A DNA stretch of 64,000 bases from Flavobacterium sp. IB48 (GTDB taxonomy: Bacteria; Bacteroidota; Bacteroidia; Flavobacteriales; Flavobacteriaceae), in NCBI RefSeq assembly GCF_016405855.1, contig NZ_JAEFCA010000004.1, forward strand, positions 158,075 to 222,074, in the 5' to 3' direction. Below the pieces are notes generated by a model, which saw only the letters and a list, made by a program, of their open reading frames with translations, searched no databases and was not told the DNA's origin. Position 1 is the first letter of the stretch, and every line of letters begins with the position of its first letter. The translations under genes were made by a program, and so were the position numbers. Positions 27,155 through 36,907 of this stretch are shown here, piece by piece.

Positions 27155-27181
27155 AGTCCAAAATGCAGAACAAATTGGACT
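27155..27181 (-). terminator. Terminator of the PUR-family gene
   Basis: Stem AGTCCAA / TTGGACT with an A-run to the left (U-run of the leftward RNA), 25 bp after the stop at 27206. Confidence 0.7.
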
Positions 27182-27205
27182 CCTACTTTATATAGATGAT
27201 TTTGA

Positions 27206-27589
27206 TTAAATATCGTCAAAATCGATATCTGTGAAGCTAGATCTTTGGCTTTCAGTTTTTTCAGAACTGTATTCTTTCTTAAAATCTTTTTGATGTCTTT
27301 CAGAAATTACTTCTTCGCCTTTGTGGTTCAAAACATAAGAAGTCATTTCCTCTAATATTTCGGCGAAAGCACTAAAATCTTCTTTGTATAAGTAAATTTT
27401 GTGTTTTTTGAAGTGAAAAGAACCATCTTCCTCAGTAAACTTTTTGCTTTCGGTAATAGTAATGTAATAATCATCAGCTTTGGTAGCTCTCACATCAAAG
27501 AAATAAGTTCTTCTTCCTGCTCGTAATACTTTAGAAAAAATCTCTTCTTTTTCTAACATGTCATTTTCTCTCATAATACGTTCTATCAT
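27206..27589 (-). CDS. PUR-family DNA/RNA-binding protein (DUF3276)
   Basis: 127 aa. Core EIFSKVLRAGRRTYFFDVRATKADDYYITITESKK is the DUF3276/PUR repeat, followed by HFKKHKIYLYKEDFSAFAEILEEMTSYVL. Bacterial PUR-alpha-like proteins are reported to bind nucleic acid as dimers; cytosolic. The C-terminal 30 residues are acidic and disordered (SSFTDIDFDDI). Located 53 bp downstream of the ABC exporter gene, same strand, with a terminator right after it. Confidence 0.92.
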   Translation of the reverse strand: MIERIMRENDMLEKEEIFSKVLRAGRRTYFFDVRATKADDYYITITESKKFTEEDGSFHFKKHKIYLYKEDFSAFAEILEEMTSYVLNHKGEEVISERHQKDFKKEYSSEKTESQRSSFTDIDFDDI

Positions 27590-27642
27590 TTTTGGAATTA
27601 ATAGTACTCAAAAATCATAAAAAATTATCTATTACGCAACAA

Positions 27643-29421
27643 TTAAAGTAATTCTTTTTCCGAAAGTTGTTTTAAATATAACGATGCATAATAACCTTCC
27701 TGATTTATTAATTGATTATGAGAGCCTTGTTGAATTATCTTACCGTCTTCGAGTATAATAATTTTATCTGCATTCTTGGCAGATGATACTCGATGACTTA
27801 CAATTATGGTTGTTTTATCTTTAGAAATCTCAAATAAATTATTCAAAATCAACTCTTCTGTTTCAGTATCAACCGCAGATAAACAATCGTCAAAAAGTAA
27901 GATTGCTGGATTTTTGATAATGGCTCTTGCAATAGAAACACGCTGTTTTTGTCCGCCCGAAAGTGTGATTCCTCTTTCTCCTAAAACGGTGTCGTACTGT
28001 TTGTTAAATGCTATAATATTGTCGTGAACAACAGCATTTTTAGCAGCTTCGATTACCTCTTCATCCGTTGCGTTTTGATTTCCGAATTTGATATTGTTTT
28101 TAATAGTATCCGAAAACAAGAAAGCATCTTGAGGAACGATTCCTATATTATTTCGAAGATCATTTAAGTTTAAAGTACTGATTTCGTTTTCATCAATTTT
28201 AATCTCACCTTGTGTAGTGTCATAAAGTCTTGAAATCAAAGAAAGGATGGTTGATTTTCCAGAACCCGTTTTTCCTAAAATGGCTAAAGTCTCTCCTTTT
28301 TTTACTGTAAATGAAACATTTTTTAATGCTTCAATATTGGTGTCTTGATAGGTAAAAGAAACATTATTGAAAGTAATATTTCCTTCGATATCAGATGGGT
28401 TTTCGTTGTTGTTTTTAATTTCTGGTTCAATTTTCAAAAATTCGTTCAAACGTTTTTGAGAAGCTTCTGCTTCCTGAACCATCGAAGAAACCCAGCCCAA
28501 AGAAGCAACTGGCCAAGTTAGCATGTTTACATATAATATAAACTCGGCAATGGTTCCGATATTTGGAATGCTGCCATTAATATACATTACACCTCCAAAA
28601 TAAATTACAACCAAGTTACTGATTCCGATAAGGGCAATCATCAACGGACCGAATAAAGACTGGACTCTTGCCAGACTTAAGCTTTTGCGTTTGCTTTCTT
28701 CAGCCAAATCAACCATGTTATTTTGGTGCTGATTCTCTAAAGAATACGCTTTTATAACTCGAATTCCCGAAAAAATTTCCTGAGTAAAACTCGAGACTTT
28801 AGAAAGATATTGCTGAAAAGTGGTGCTTCGTTTATTGATTTCAGAACTTAGCTTAAAAATACAATACGAAAGAATTGGCAATGGTAATATCGTATATAAA
28901 GTAAGCAACGGCGATACATTATACATATATATTATAACGATCGCAAAACGAATAGCTGTATTAATAGTATACATTACAGCTGGCCCAACATACATGCGAA
29001 CTTTAGAAACGTCTTCGCTAATGCGATTCATTAAGTCGCCAGTTCTATTTTGTTTATAAAAGTTCTGAGAAAGATTCTCATATTGTCTGAAAACTTCATT
29101 TTTTAAATCAAACTCAATATGGCGCGACATAACAATTAAAGTCTGGCGCATTAAAAATGTCAAAAATCCAGCAACAATCGTAGTTCCTATGATTAGCAGT
29201 ACATTATGAATGAGGTCCTGACGAAAAGTTGCGATTACTATCTCCGATTTTTGTTCAGCAACAGAAAGTTTGTCAAAGTTTTCAATAGCATTCAAAGATT
29301 TACTGATGAGCTTTGGAGTAAATAAAGAAAATATTTGTGCGATTATGGTTATTAAAATACCTGCTGAAAAACTATATTTATATTTGATGAAATATTTATT
29401 TAAATAGCTTAATTCTTTCAT
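27643..29421 (-). CDS. ABC exporter (fused permease-ATPase)
   Basis: 592 aa half-transporter of the MsbA/MDR type that works as a dimer in the inner membrane. Six-helix exporter domain at about residues 15-310, nucleotide-binding domain at about 345-585. Walker A LGKTGSGKST, Q-loop VPQDAFLF, signature LSGGQKQR, Walker B AILLFDDCLSAVDTE and H-loop VSHRVSSA. The Walker B region ends DDCLSA: the residue after the last hydrophobic is D, and the usual catalytic Glu is replaced by Cys/Asp context, which may mark an atypical site. Substrate unknown. Confidence 0.93.
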   Translation of the reverse strand: MKELSYLNKYFIKYKYSFSAGILITIIAQIFSLFTPKLISKSLNAIENFDKLSVAEQKSEIVIATFRQDLIHNVLLIIGTTIVAGFLTFLMRQTLIVMSRHIEFDLKNEVFRQYENLSQNFYKQNRTGDLMNRISEDVSKVRMYVGPAVMYTINTAIRFAIVIIYMYNVSPLLTLYTILPLPILSYCIFKLSSEINKRSTTFQQYLSKVSSFTQEIFSGIRVIKAYSLENQHQNNMVDLAEESKRKSLSLARVQSLFGPLMIALIGISNLVVIYFGGVMYINGSIPNIGTIAEFILYVNMLTWPVASLGWVSSMVQEAEASQKRLNEFLKIEPEIKNNNENPSDIEGNITFNNVSFTYQDTNIEALKNVSFTVKKGETLAILGKTGSGKSTILSLISRLYDTTQGEIKIDENEISTLNLNDLRNNIGIVPQDAFLFSDTIKNNIKFGNQNATDEEVIEAAKNAVVHDNIIAFNKQYDTVLGERGITLSGGQKQRVSIARAIIKNPAILLFDDCLSAVDTETEELILNNLFEISKDKTTIIVSHRVSSAKNADKIIILEDGKIIQQGSHNQLINQEGYYASLYLKQLSEKELL

Positions 29422-29625
29422 TTTTTTAAGAAATCTAATATTGAATTGATTTGTATTTAAGAATTATTATTAAATAAAATTATAATAATCTGCGATTTAA
29501 TCAAAACAATTATATTGTAAAATTGTTATTTTAAAGATAAAAAATTAGCACATATGTATTTTTTAATTATGTTTGAGAAGTCTTTTTGACGAATTCATAA
29601 TTTTAACCTAATTAATACTAGCGCT

Positions 29626-30732
29626 ATGGATGCAACTTTCGCAACTGGAAAGGAACTTCAAAAAATGGATCCTGTTTTTGGACAGTTATCTTTTGACGAT
29701 CACGAACAAATTGTATTTTGCAATGACAAAGATACAGGTTTAAAAGCAATTATTGGTATTCATAATTCGGTTATGGGACCAGCTTTGGGAGGAACCAGAA
29801 TGTGGAATTATAACACAGAATGGGAAGCTTTAAATGATGTTTTACGTCTTTCGAGAGGTATGACGTTTAAATCTGCCATTACTGGACTTAATATTGGTGG
29901 AGGTAAAGCAGTAATTATTGGTGATGCTAAAACACAAAAAACTCCTGAGTTAATGCGTAAGTTTGGTGAATTCGTTCACTCTTTAAGCGGAAGATATATC
30001 ACTGCAGAAGATGTCGGAATGGAAACTAAAGACATGGACACTGTAAGAGATGTAACGCCTTATGTTACGGGTATTTCTGAAGAAAGAGGTGGTTCTGGAA
30101 ATCCTTCGCCTGTAACTGCTTACGGAGTTTATCTTGGTATGAAAGCGGCTGCTAAAAGTCAGTTTGGAACTGATGTTTTGGATGGTAAAAAAGTTTTGGT
30201 ACAAGGAATTGGACACGTCGGTGAAACTTTGGTTGATTATTTGACTAAAGAAGGAGCACAGGTGACTATTACTGATATTAATGAAGAAAAATTATATCAA
30301 GTAGCTTCAAAATATAATGCTGCAATTTATACTGGTGAAGATTTGTATACTGCAGATGTTGATATCTATGCGCCATGTGCGATGGGAGCAACAATTAATG
30401 ATAATACAGTAGATAAAATTAAAGCTAAAGTTATTGCAGGTGCTGCAAATAATCAATTAGCAGATGAGAATGTTCATGGTGCGAGATTACAAGAAAGAGG
30501 AATTTTATATGCTCCAGATTTCTTAATCAACGCTGGTGGAATTATCAATGTTTATGCTGAATTAGCTAACTATGGTAAAGCTGAAATCATGACTAAAACA
30601 GAAAATATCTACAATACAACTTTAGAAATTATAGATTTCGCTGCTAAAAATAATATTACAACTCATAAAGCGGCGCTTACAATTGCTCAAAATCGTATCG
30701 ATCAAAGAAGAATCGAGAACGCTTCTAAGTAA
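29626..30732 (+). CDS. Leucine/Glu/Phe/Val dehydrogenase family
   Basis: 368 aa NAD-dependent amino acid dehydrogenase; the size fits leucine dehydrogenase rather than glutamate dehydrogenase (about 450 aa). Catalytic GGGKAVIIGD with its Lys, substrate region GPALGGTRMWNY, Rossmann motif VQGIGHVGETLVDYL (GxGxxG), CAMGATIN, and NQLADENVHGARLQERGILYAPDFLINAGGIINVY. Deaminates branched-chain amino acids to oxo-acids. Own terminator downstream. Confidence 0.94.
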   Translation: MDATFATGKELQKMDPVFGQLSFDDHEQIVFCNDKDTGLKAIIGIHNSVMGPALGGTRMWNYNTEWEALNDVLRLSRGMTFKSAITGLNIGGGKAVIIGDAKTQKTPELMRKFGEFVHSLSGRYITAEDVGMETKDMDTVRDVTPYVTGISEERGGSGNPSPVTAYGVYLGMKAAAKSQFGTDVLDGKKVLVQGIGHVGETLVDYLTKEGAQVTITDINEEKLYQVASKYNAAIYTGEDLYTADVDIYAPCAMGATINDNTVDKIKAKVIAGAANNQLADENVHGARLQERGILYAPDFLINAGGIINVYAELANYGKAEIMTKTENIYNTTLEIIDFAAKNNITTHKAALTIAQNRIDQRRIENASK

Positions 30733-30751
30733 TTTTTAAGTTTACAGTCTC

Positions 30752-30786
30752 AGTCTCAGTTTTCAGATCTACTGGAAACTGAGACT
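30752..30786 (+). terminator. Terminator of the leucine-dehydrogenase-like gene
   Basis: Stem AGTCTCAGTTT / AAACTGAGACT followed by a T-run. Confidence 0.85.
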
Positions 30787-30899
30787 TTTTGTTTTTGCTT
30801 AATGCTGAAAACTGTGATTGGAACTGAGAACTAAATAAAAATGAGACCAAAAACTGTCACTTTTTTGCGAATTAATTTTAAAATACGCATCAAAAGTTT

Positions 30900-30907
30900 T
30901 ACTTTTG
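30900..30907 (+). promoter_or_regulatory. -7 box for nusB
   Basis: TACTTTTG (TAnnTTTG), about 29 nt before the GTG start at 30936. Confidence 0.5.
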
Positions 30908-30935
30908 CAGACTAATTTTTAAATGTTCTTACACG

Positions 30936-31880
30936 GTGGTAAATAGAAGACACATACGCGTTAAAGTAATGCAATCCATTTATGCAATGCATCAAAGCGG
31001 TTCTGATAACATGGAAAAAGAGGAGAAATTCCTTTTTTATAGCATTGATAATATTCAGGACTTATACCTTATAATGCTTTCTTCATTGATAGAAATTTGT
31101 AAAAAAGAAGCTGTCTATTTACATCTTTCTAGTAAAAAACACCTTGCTACTGCAGCAGAACGTAATCCAAATGAAAAATTTATTAAAAACAAAATTTTTC
31201 AACTTCTTGCCGAAAGCAATTCTCTTAGTATCGCTTTAGAAAATCGTAAAATCAATAACTGGTCTTTAAACGACGATTATATCATTTTGCTTTTAAATGA
31301 TGTTAAAGCAAGCGATATTTACAAAAAATACATGAGTAATAACGTAAATACGTTTGAAGAAGACAGACAATTTATTATTGATTTGTTTGAAAATGTTATT
31401 GTTCCTAATGAAAAATTATACGAGTATTTAGAGGATGATAAATTAACGTGGGTTGATGATATTCCGGTTGTAAATACTCATATTGTAAAACAATTGAAAG
31501 CAATTAAAACGGAAGATCCGGATGATTTTAGAGTGCCAAAATTGTATAAAGATGTTGAAGACAAAGATTTTGCAAAAGATTTATTTAGAAGAACAATTCT
31601 AAACGAAACAGCTTTTGCAAAAGAATACGAAGATAAAACGCCAAATTGGGACAGTGATCGTATTGCCGAAATTGATACTATTATCTTAAAAATGGCAATT
31701 TGCGAGTTTGTTAAATTCCCTTCAATTCCAGTAAAAGTAACTCTTAACGAATATTTAGAAATTGCAAAAGAGTATTCTACACCAAAAAGTAGTATTTTTA
31801 TCAACGGAATTTTAGATAATCTTGTTAAGGAACTTACTGCCAATAAAAAAATGGTAAAAGTTGGAAGAGGATTAATGTAA
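30936..31880 (+). CDS. nusB: Transcription antitermination factor NusB (long flavobacterial form)
   Basis: 314 aa, much longer than the 140-aa E. coli NusB. It opens with VNRRHIRVKVMQSIYAMHQS, the RNA-binding start of the family. An extra helical segment follows, then the second NusB part with FAKEYEDKTPNWDSDRIAEIDTIILKMAICEF, IPVKVTLNEYLEIAKEYSTPKSSIFINGILDNL. GTG start at 30936; an ATG at 30923 in another frame encodes a 7-codon ORF overlapping it. NusB with NusE binds boxA RNA for rRNA antitermination. Confidence 0.94.
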   Translation: MVNRRHIRVKVMQSIYAMHQSGSDNMEKEEKFLFYSIDNIQDLYLIMLSSLIEICKKEAVYLHLSSKKHLATAAERNPNEKFIKNKIFQLLAESNSLSIALENRKINNWSLNDDYIILLLNDVKASDIYKKYMSNNVNTFEEDRQFIIDLFENVIVPNEKLYEYLEDDKLTWVDDIPVVNTHIVKQLKAIKTEDPDDFRVPKLYKDVEDKDFAKDLFRRTILNETAFAKEYEDKTPNWDSDRIAEIDTIILKMAICEFVKFPSIPVKVTLNEYLEIAKEYSTPKSSIFINGILDNLVKELTANKKMVKVGRGLM

Positions 31881-31925
31881 GATTTAAAATAATCAATTTT
31901 TAAATTCCAAATTCCAACTGCTTTG

Positions 31926-31949
31926 TCTCTCTGAGCGAAGTCGAAGAGC
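31926..31949. repeat. Short repeat containing CTGAGCGAAGTCGAAG
   Basis: The 16-mer CTGAGCGAAGTCGAAG at about 31931-31946 occurs in the opposite orientation at 59361-59376 in the window. Half of a dispersed palindromic repeat between nusB and yajC. Confidence 0.6.
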
Positions 31950-31992
31950 TAAAAAAAGAATATTAAATATAAATCAAAAACAAATTTAAATT

Positions 31993-32268
31993 ATGGGACA
32001 ATTATCTCAATTTGCGCCATTCCTTTTAATGTTCGTGGTAATCTATTTCTTCATGATTAGACCACAACAAAAAAGAGCTAAAAACGAAAAAGAATTTGAA
32101 AGCAGCCTAAAAGTAGGCGACAAAATAGTTACAAAAAGTGGTTTCCACGGTAAAATCGCTGAATTAGCAGAAACTACTGTTGTAATCGAAACTATGTCTG
32201 GAAAATTAAAATTAGAGCGTTCTGCTATTTCTTTAGAATTGAGCGCTGCTTTGAATAAGAAAGCTTAA
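31993..32268 (+). CDS. yajC: Preprotein translocase subunit YajC
   Basis: 91 aa. One N-terminal transmembrane helix (FAPFLLMFVVIYFFMI), then RPQQKRAKNEKEFESSLKVGDKIVTKSGFHGKI, the YajC signature with cytosolic domain. Associates with SecDF-YidC and the Sec translocon in the inner membrane. Same strand as nusB, 112 bp downstream, followed by a strong terminator. Confidence 0.96.
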   Translation: MGQLSQFAPFLLMFVVIYFFMIRPQQKRAKNEKEFESSLKVGDKIVTKSGFHGKIAELAETTVVIETMSGKLKLERSAISLELSAALNKKA

Positions 32269-32288
32269 TTTTCTAAATTACAATATTC

Positions 32289-32323
32289 AAAATCCCAAAT
32301 TCCAAATAGGAGTTTGGGATTTT
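32289..32323 (+). terminator. yajC terminator
   Basis: Stem AAAATCCCAAA / TTTGGGATTTT followed by a long T-run. Confidence 0.82.
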
Positions 32324-32337
32324 TTTTTGGCTTGTAT

Positions 32338-32467
32338 TGTCATTTCGAGGAACGAGAAATCTTCGCAAATAGCTCCTAAAAGCATGGAGGAAAATCTTTG
32401 TAGAGTCTCTTGCGGAGATTTGCTTCGCCTATTCGCTATCGCTCGGGTCTCGTTCCTCGAAATGACA
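32338..32467. repeat. Palindromic repeat, TGTCATTTCGAGGAACGAGA arms (copy 1)
   Basis: The outer 20 bp (32338-32357) are the exact reverse complement of 32448-32467. The left 28 bp (32338-32365) are identical to 48876-48903. The inner part is GC-richer than its surroundings (GCGGAGATTTGCTTCGCCTATTCGC-like segment). Dispersed repeat family downstream of convergent genes. Confidence 0.8.
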
Positions 32468-32520
32468 AACTTTGTGAAGGAATCTTTTGATCCTTCCTTC
32501 GTCAGGATGACAAAAAAAGA

Positions 32521-32556
32521 AAACCTTTATCAAAGTTTTAAACTTTGACAAAGGTT
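32521..32556. terminator. Near-perfect hairpin between yajC and the YdeI gene
   Basis: AAACCTTT-AT-CAAAGTTT then AAACTTTG-AC-AAAGGTTT, a long stem with a T-rich tail; probably shared by the converging yajC and YdeI-type transcripts. Confidence 0.65.
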
Positions 32557-32601
32557 TCTTTGTATGGATTGGAATTTGGAATTTAAATATTGAAAATTAA
32601 A

Positions 32602-33222
32602 TTACCTGTATTTATCATTCAGTCCAACATTTGCTAAAATCATCGGAATCACTTTTTCGATTCTAGAAATCTTAGTTTTTTCCTGTTTAGCTGTTTCAAT
32701 ATATTCTAAAAACTCATATTGTTTGTAAGGAGAAAACTTTTCAAAAGCTTCTTTTAAAGCTGGATTTTGAGTCATTTCTTTTTCTAAAAGTTCAGATACA
32801 ATAGCTTCTTTTTTAGAAGGTTTAATAACTTTTCCTTGCTTTTCGTTTTCAATCGCTTCGTATATGTATTCTAAAACTTCCTTTTCGTCTACTTCCTCTT
32901 TAGAAGTAAAACGCCATTGACGCATCGATTTTGTTTTGTCTTCTTGAGCGTTAATTAGTCTCTTTTTTTCATCTTTCAAGAAAACACCATTTAAAAACCA
33001 AATGGCAAAATAATTTTTGAAGCCTCCAATTCCGATAACATTTTTTTTGTTGTAAACATAAATAGGTCCTCCCCATTTTATGGTTTCGACCAGTTCTGTT
33101 TTGTCAATAATTGATTTAAGAAAAAGGAGTTCTTCTTCCCATTGATTGACTTTGTCCCAAACGTGTTTTTTATCAGAATTCGGTTCCACTTTATCTTTTT
33201 CTTTTAGATTTTTCGGGTGCAT
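32602..33222 (-). CDS. YdeI/OmdA-family protein (DUF1801-like)
   Basis: 206 aa from ATG 33222 (a preceding ATG at 33225 is also in frame). The N-terminal part, [37 protein letters not shown], is the DUF1801 fold. The C-terminal part, [55 protein letters not shown], is the OmdA/YdeI helical domain, described in homologues as linked to bacteriocin or peptide resistance. Cytosolic. Overlaps the 3' end of pepT by about 32 bp, so the two are translationally linked. Confidence 0.86.
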   Translation of the reverse strand: MHPKNLKEKDKVEPNSDKKHVWDKVNQWEEELLFLKSIIDKTELVETIKWGGPIYVYNKKNVIGIGGFKNYFAIWFLNGVFLKDEKKRLINAQEDKTKSMRQWRFTSKEEVDEKEVLEYIYEAIENEKQGKVIKPSKKEAIVSELLEKEMTQNPALKEAFEKFSPYKQYEFLEYIETAKQEKTKISRIEKVIPMILANVGLNDKYR

Positions 33223-34468
33223 CAAAAATTCCAGGAATTGCTGTTAATTCAGCAATTTTCACAATAACATCAGTAGCTTTTTGAATGCTTTCTGCTGGAA
33301 CATATTCGTATTTTCCGTGGAAATTATGTCCGCCTGCAAAAATGTTCGGACAAGGTAATCCCATAAATGATAATTGAGAACCATCAGTTCCGCCACGAAT
33401 TGGTTTAATGATCGGTTTGATGTTCAATTCTCTCATCGCTTTTTCAGCAATATCTACAATGTATTTTACAGGAAGAACTTTTTCTTTCATATTATAGTAT
33501 TGATCTTTTACTTCGGCAATTACAATATCTTCGCCAAATTTCTTTGCGAATTTTTTATTGAATTGTTTCGCTAATTTATGAATCAATTCTTTTCTTTTTT
33601 CGAATTTCTTTCTGTTATGATCGCGAATAATTAATTCTAAAACGGTTTCTTCGATATTCCCTTTTATGTGGTGAACGTGAAAGAAGCCTTCATAACCTCT
33701 AGTTTCCTGTGGAGTTTCGCCTTTCGGAAGTTCATTGATAAAATCATTTGCCAAAAGCATAGAATTGATCATTTTTCCTTTAGCATAACCTGGGTGAACG
33801 CTTTTTCCTTTAAAAATGATTTTAGCTCCAGCGGCATTAAAATTTTCATATTCTAATTCACCAATTTGACTTCCGTCCATAGTATAAGCCCATTGTGCTC
33901 CGAATTTTTCAACATCAAAATGATGTGCGCCACGTCCGATTTCTTCATCTGGAGTAAAGCCGATTCTGATTTTTCCGTGTTTGATTTCAGGATGCTGAAT
34001 CAGATATTCCATTGCCGAAACGATTTCTGTAATTCCAGCTTTGTCATCAGCTCCTAATAAAGTCGTTCCGTCAGTTGTAATGATGGTTTGACCTTTATAT
34101 AATAATAAATCTTTAAAGTAGTCTGGAGATAAAATGATGTTTTTCTCAGCATTCAAAATAATATCTTTTCCATCGTAGTTTTCAACGATTTGCGGTTTTA
34201 CATTCGCTCCGCTAAAATCTGGAGAAGTGTCAAAATGAGAAACAAAACCAATTGTTGGCACTTCATGATCAACATTGCTAGGAAGCGTTGCCATGATATA
34301 AGCTTTGTCATCTATAGTTACATCTTCTAGGCCAATTGCTTTTAGTTCGTCAACTAATTTATTGGCAAGATTCCATTGTTTCTGCGTACTTGGCGTTGTT
34401 TGTGAATTTGGATCCGATTCGGTATCAATTGTTACATAACTGATAAAGCGATCTATGATATGTTGCAT
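33191..34468 (-). CDS. pepT: Peptidase T (tripeptidase)
   Basis: 425 aa M20 zinc aminopeptidase cleaving N-terminal residues from tripeptides; cytosolic. Zinc ligands and catalytic residues in place: [16 protein letters not shown] (His, Asp), [13 protein letters not shown] (bridging Asp), [15 protein letters not shown] (catalytic Glu and ligand Glu), [11 protein letters not shown] (Asp), and [14 protein letters not shown] (final His). The C-terminus is basic (EKSKRKR) and overlaps the following gene. Confidence 0.96.
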   Translation of the reverse strand: MQHIIDRFISYVTIDTESDPNSQTTPSTQKQWNLANKLVDELKAIGLEDVTIDDKAYIMATLPSNVDHEVPTIGFVSHFDTSPDFSGANVKPQIVENYDGKDIILNAEKNIILSPDYFKDLLLYKGQTIITTDGTTLLGADDKAGITEIVSAMEYLIQHPEIKHGKIRIGFTPDEEIGRGAHHFDVEKFGAQWAYTMDGSQIGELEYENFNAAGAKIIFKGKSVHPGYAKGKMINSMLLANDFINELPKGETPQETRGYEGFFHVHHIKGNIEETVLELIIRDHNRKKFEKRKELIHKLAKQFNKKFAKKFGEDIVIAEVKDQYYNMKEKVLPVKYIVDIAEKAMRELNIKPIIKPIRGGTDGSQLSFMGLPCPNIFAGGHNFHGKYEYVPAESIQKATDVIVKIAELTAIPGIFDAPEKSKRKR

Positions 34469-34543
34469 TTTTTTGAATTTTTAGCAAATATAGAAAATTT
34501 TTTCTGCTAAGAAATTTAGCTTTCAATATCTGAATTAATAAAA

Positions 34544-34569
34544 AAAGGGATTCTAAATTGAATCCCTTT
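34544..34569 (-). terminator. Terminator of the formylglycine-generating enzyme gene
   Basis: 10-bp stem AAAGGGATTC / GAATCCCTTT with A-run at left; lies 17 bp past the stop at 34587. Confidence 0.82.
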
Positions 34570-34586
34570 CTGGTATTTTAGGTTTG

Positions 34587-35720
34587 TTATTTGCTTTTTA
34601 CACATCTAAAACCAACGTGATTTGCAGCTGATCTAATTTCGCCTTTTCCTCTTGTTCCAACCATGTATCTAGTGCAATATTGATCGGTGCATAAAAATGA
34701 ACCACCACGATGCACACGTTTTATTTCAGATGGATCGCTTGGATCATAATAAGCATCTGGTCCTTGAGGATTTCTGGTTACTTTTCCGCTTTCTGCTAAT
34801 GATTTGTAGTAATCTACACTGTACCAATCATGTACCCATTCCCATACATTTCCTGCAATATCATACAAGCCGTATGCATTTGGAGCGTATTGTTTTGTTG
34901 GAGCAATTCCTTTAAAACCATCTTCTCCAGTATCTCCATCTTTAATTGGAAAGTGTCCTTGGTATATATTTGCTTGAAATTTTCCTTTTGGTTTTAAATC
35001 ATTTCCCCAAGCATAAAGATTTCCAGTTTTACCACCTCGTGCAGCAAACTCCCATTCTGCTTCTGTTGGAAGTCTTTTTCCTGCCCATTTTGCATAAGCT
35101 TCAGCGTCTTCGTAAACAACGTGAACAACAGGATATTTTTCTTTTCCTATAATGGTACTTTGCGGGCCTTCAGGGTGTCTCCAATCAGCACCTGGTTCGT
35201 AACGCCACCACTGTAAGAAATTGTTTAGATTTACTGCAGAAGGAGTTGGAGTAAAGACAACAGAACCAGTGACTAAATCTTCTTCATTTGCGGTTGGAAA
35301 TTCTTCTTTTGTTGGTTTCTGTTCAGCAACAGTAACATAACCAGTTGCTTTTACAAACTTTTCAAATTCTTCGTTGGTTACTTCAGTTTCATCCATATAA
35401 TAACCATCTACATACACTCTGTGTATAGGTGCGGCATCTTTGGTCACGCCTTTAATACTGCATAAACTTTCATCTTCAACATTGGTTCCCATTGAGAACT
35501 CGCCACCAGGAATCCAGACCATGCCTTTTGGTGTTTTTTCAGAAGGTTTAAATTTATTTTCTACAGTTGGTTTAAATTCAGATTCTAGATTAGTGGGAGT
35601 TTCGTGACATTCGGCAACTGTTTTTTCTATTTTATCATTTGTGAATTTAGTGTAACTGTAAGCAATTGAAATAATGGACAATGTGAGTAACGCAAAGATC
35701 CAAATGGTTTTGTTTTTCAT
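34587..35720 (-). CDS. Formylglycine-generating enzyme-like (SUMF1) protein, exported
   Basis: 377 aa. N-terminal hydrophobic anchor or signal ([18 protein letters not shown]), then an FGE-sulfatase domain: [70 protein letters not shown] and [15 protein letters not shown]. Cys344 and Cys349 have the C-x4-C spacing of the copper-binding pair in true aerobic FGEs, so activity is likely, oxidising a sulfatase Cys to formylglycine. The hydrophobic start implies action outside the cytoplasm. An arylsulfatase gene with the matching CxPxR motif lies 3 kb upstream. Confidence 0.9.
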   Translation of the reverse strand: MKNKTIWIFALLTLSIISIAYSYTKFTNDKIEKTVAECHETPTNLESEFKPTVENKFKPSEKTPKGMVWIPGGEFSMGTNVEDESLCSIKGVTKDAAPIHRVYVDGYYMDETEVTNEEFEKFVKATGYVTVAEQKPTKEEFPTANEEDLVTGSVVFTPTPSAVNLNNFLQWWRYEPGADWRHPEGPQSTIIGKEKYPVVHVVYEDAEAYAKWAGKRLPTEAEWEFAARGGKTGNLYAWGNDLKPKGKFQANIYQGHFPIKDGDTGEDGFKGIAPTKQYAPNAYGLYDIAGNVWEWVHDWYSVDYYKSLAESGKVTRNPQGPDAYYDPSDPSEIKRVHRGGSFLCTDQYCTRYMVGTRGKGEIRSAANHVGFRCVKSK

Positions 35721-35824
35721 GGTTTATTATTTTTTGAGCTTATAATGGTTGTCAATAGTGGGCATAAAATTAGGCAAAATAACTTTTAAAGTTATAGTAA
35801 TTTTATAGAATTAATAAAATTTAA

Positions 35825-36835
35825 TTATTCTTTTTCAACCTGAACCACTTCATACCTGTCTTTTCCATCAACTTGTACAGGTTGATAGTACGTTTCCCCA
35901 AATTTCACGTATTTAGCGTCACCAATAGTAACTTCTTCACCACCTTCAGGTAAATTCTCAACTATTGTTCCGGCTGTAGGAGCTACAACAGTGTATTTGC
36001 CTCCATCTTTCTCGTAATAGGTACCTCCATAATAGTAATTATTTACGGTTCCAGTATTTACGGTTTCTGCTCCGCTTGGAATATTGTTTACAGTCCCGCC
36101 GACAGGTGCAGGAACTGCCGTATAGCCGCCGTTGGATGAGGTATACCAAACTCCCTGATCGTAATGGTACTGTGTGCTTTCTACACTAACAACAATTGCT
36201 GTAACAGCTAAAGTAGCTACAAAAAATCCCCACGGATGCCAAACTGGCCCCCAATAAAATGGTCGGTAAGGACGTGGATAATATGGATGGTAGCAATTGT
36301 ATCTATAACCACCATATACATAAGGAGGACGCACGTAAGGTCGTGGACCAGGTCTTACAACTGTATTACGATTGTTACGAACATGCACGCTGTTATTAAC
36401 ATTAATATTTACATTATTTCTGTTTCTATTAACGGTATTGCCACTAATATTTGTGTTTCTATTGCCAACATTGTTTTTATTTACAGTATTATTTCTATTT
36501 ACTGTGTTGTTTCTGTTTGCAGTATTATTTCTGTTGGAATTATTTGATGGCCTTGTAATTTGAGTCCCAGATTTGTTGGCTCCAGGTCTAGTTGTTGAAG
36601 GTCTAGTCGTCGCTGCAGGTCTAGTTGTACTTGGCCTTGTTACATTTGGTCTAGATTGAGTTGCAGGTCTTGCTTGTCTAGTATGGGTTGCTCCACCGCC
36701 TCCGCGTGCTCCTCCTCCTCCGCGAACTCCGCCTCCATGACGTTGCGCTAAACTATCAATTGAAATAAAGAAAAGGGTTCCGATTACGAAAGCTAAAAGA
36801 GCTGGTCTTTTTACTGTTTTGGATATGTTTTTCAT
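35825..36835 (-). CDS. DUF6515-family secreted protein with Gly/Asn-rich low-complexity region
   Basis: 336 aa from ATG 36835 (the upstream in-frame codon at 36841 is TTG). Signal peptide ending SIDSLAQ. Then a Gly/Arg stretch, a Thr-Arg-Pro repeat, an Asn-rich tandem (NRNNTVNRNNT units, about residues 105-150), a Pro/Tyr/Arg segment and a probable hydrophobic helix (VATLAVTAIVVS). The C-terminal DUF6515-type region has two repeats of 'YY..GG.YTVV.P..GT...LP.G' type. Cell-envelope protein of unknown role. The DNA of the Asn-rich part is a tandem repeat and may vary in length between strains. Confidence 0.82.
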   Translation of the reverse strand: MKNISKTVKRPALLAFVIGTLFFISIDSLAQRHGGGVRGGGGARGGGGATHTRQARPATQSRPNVTRPSTTRPAATTRPSTTRPGANKSGTQITRPSNNSNRNNTANRNNTVNRNNTVNKNNVGNRNTNISGNTVNRNRNNVNINVNNSVHVRNNRNTVVRPGPRPYVRPPYVYGGYRYNCYHPYYPRPYRPFYWGPVWHPWGFFVATLAVTAIVVSVESTQYHYDQGVWYTSSNGGYTAVPAPVGGTVNNIPSGAETVNTGTVNNYYYGGTYYEKDGGKYTVVAPTAGTIVENLPEGGEEVTIGDAKYVKFGETYYQPVQVDGKDRYEVVQVEKE

Positions 36836-36907
36836 ATTCAATAATTTATGTGATTTAAAGTTATGAAAAAAAATGTTTGATTTGTGTTAATGAGCTAAAA
36901 GTTTAAA

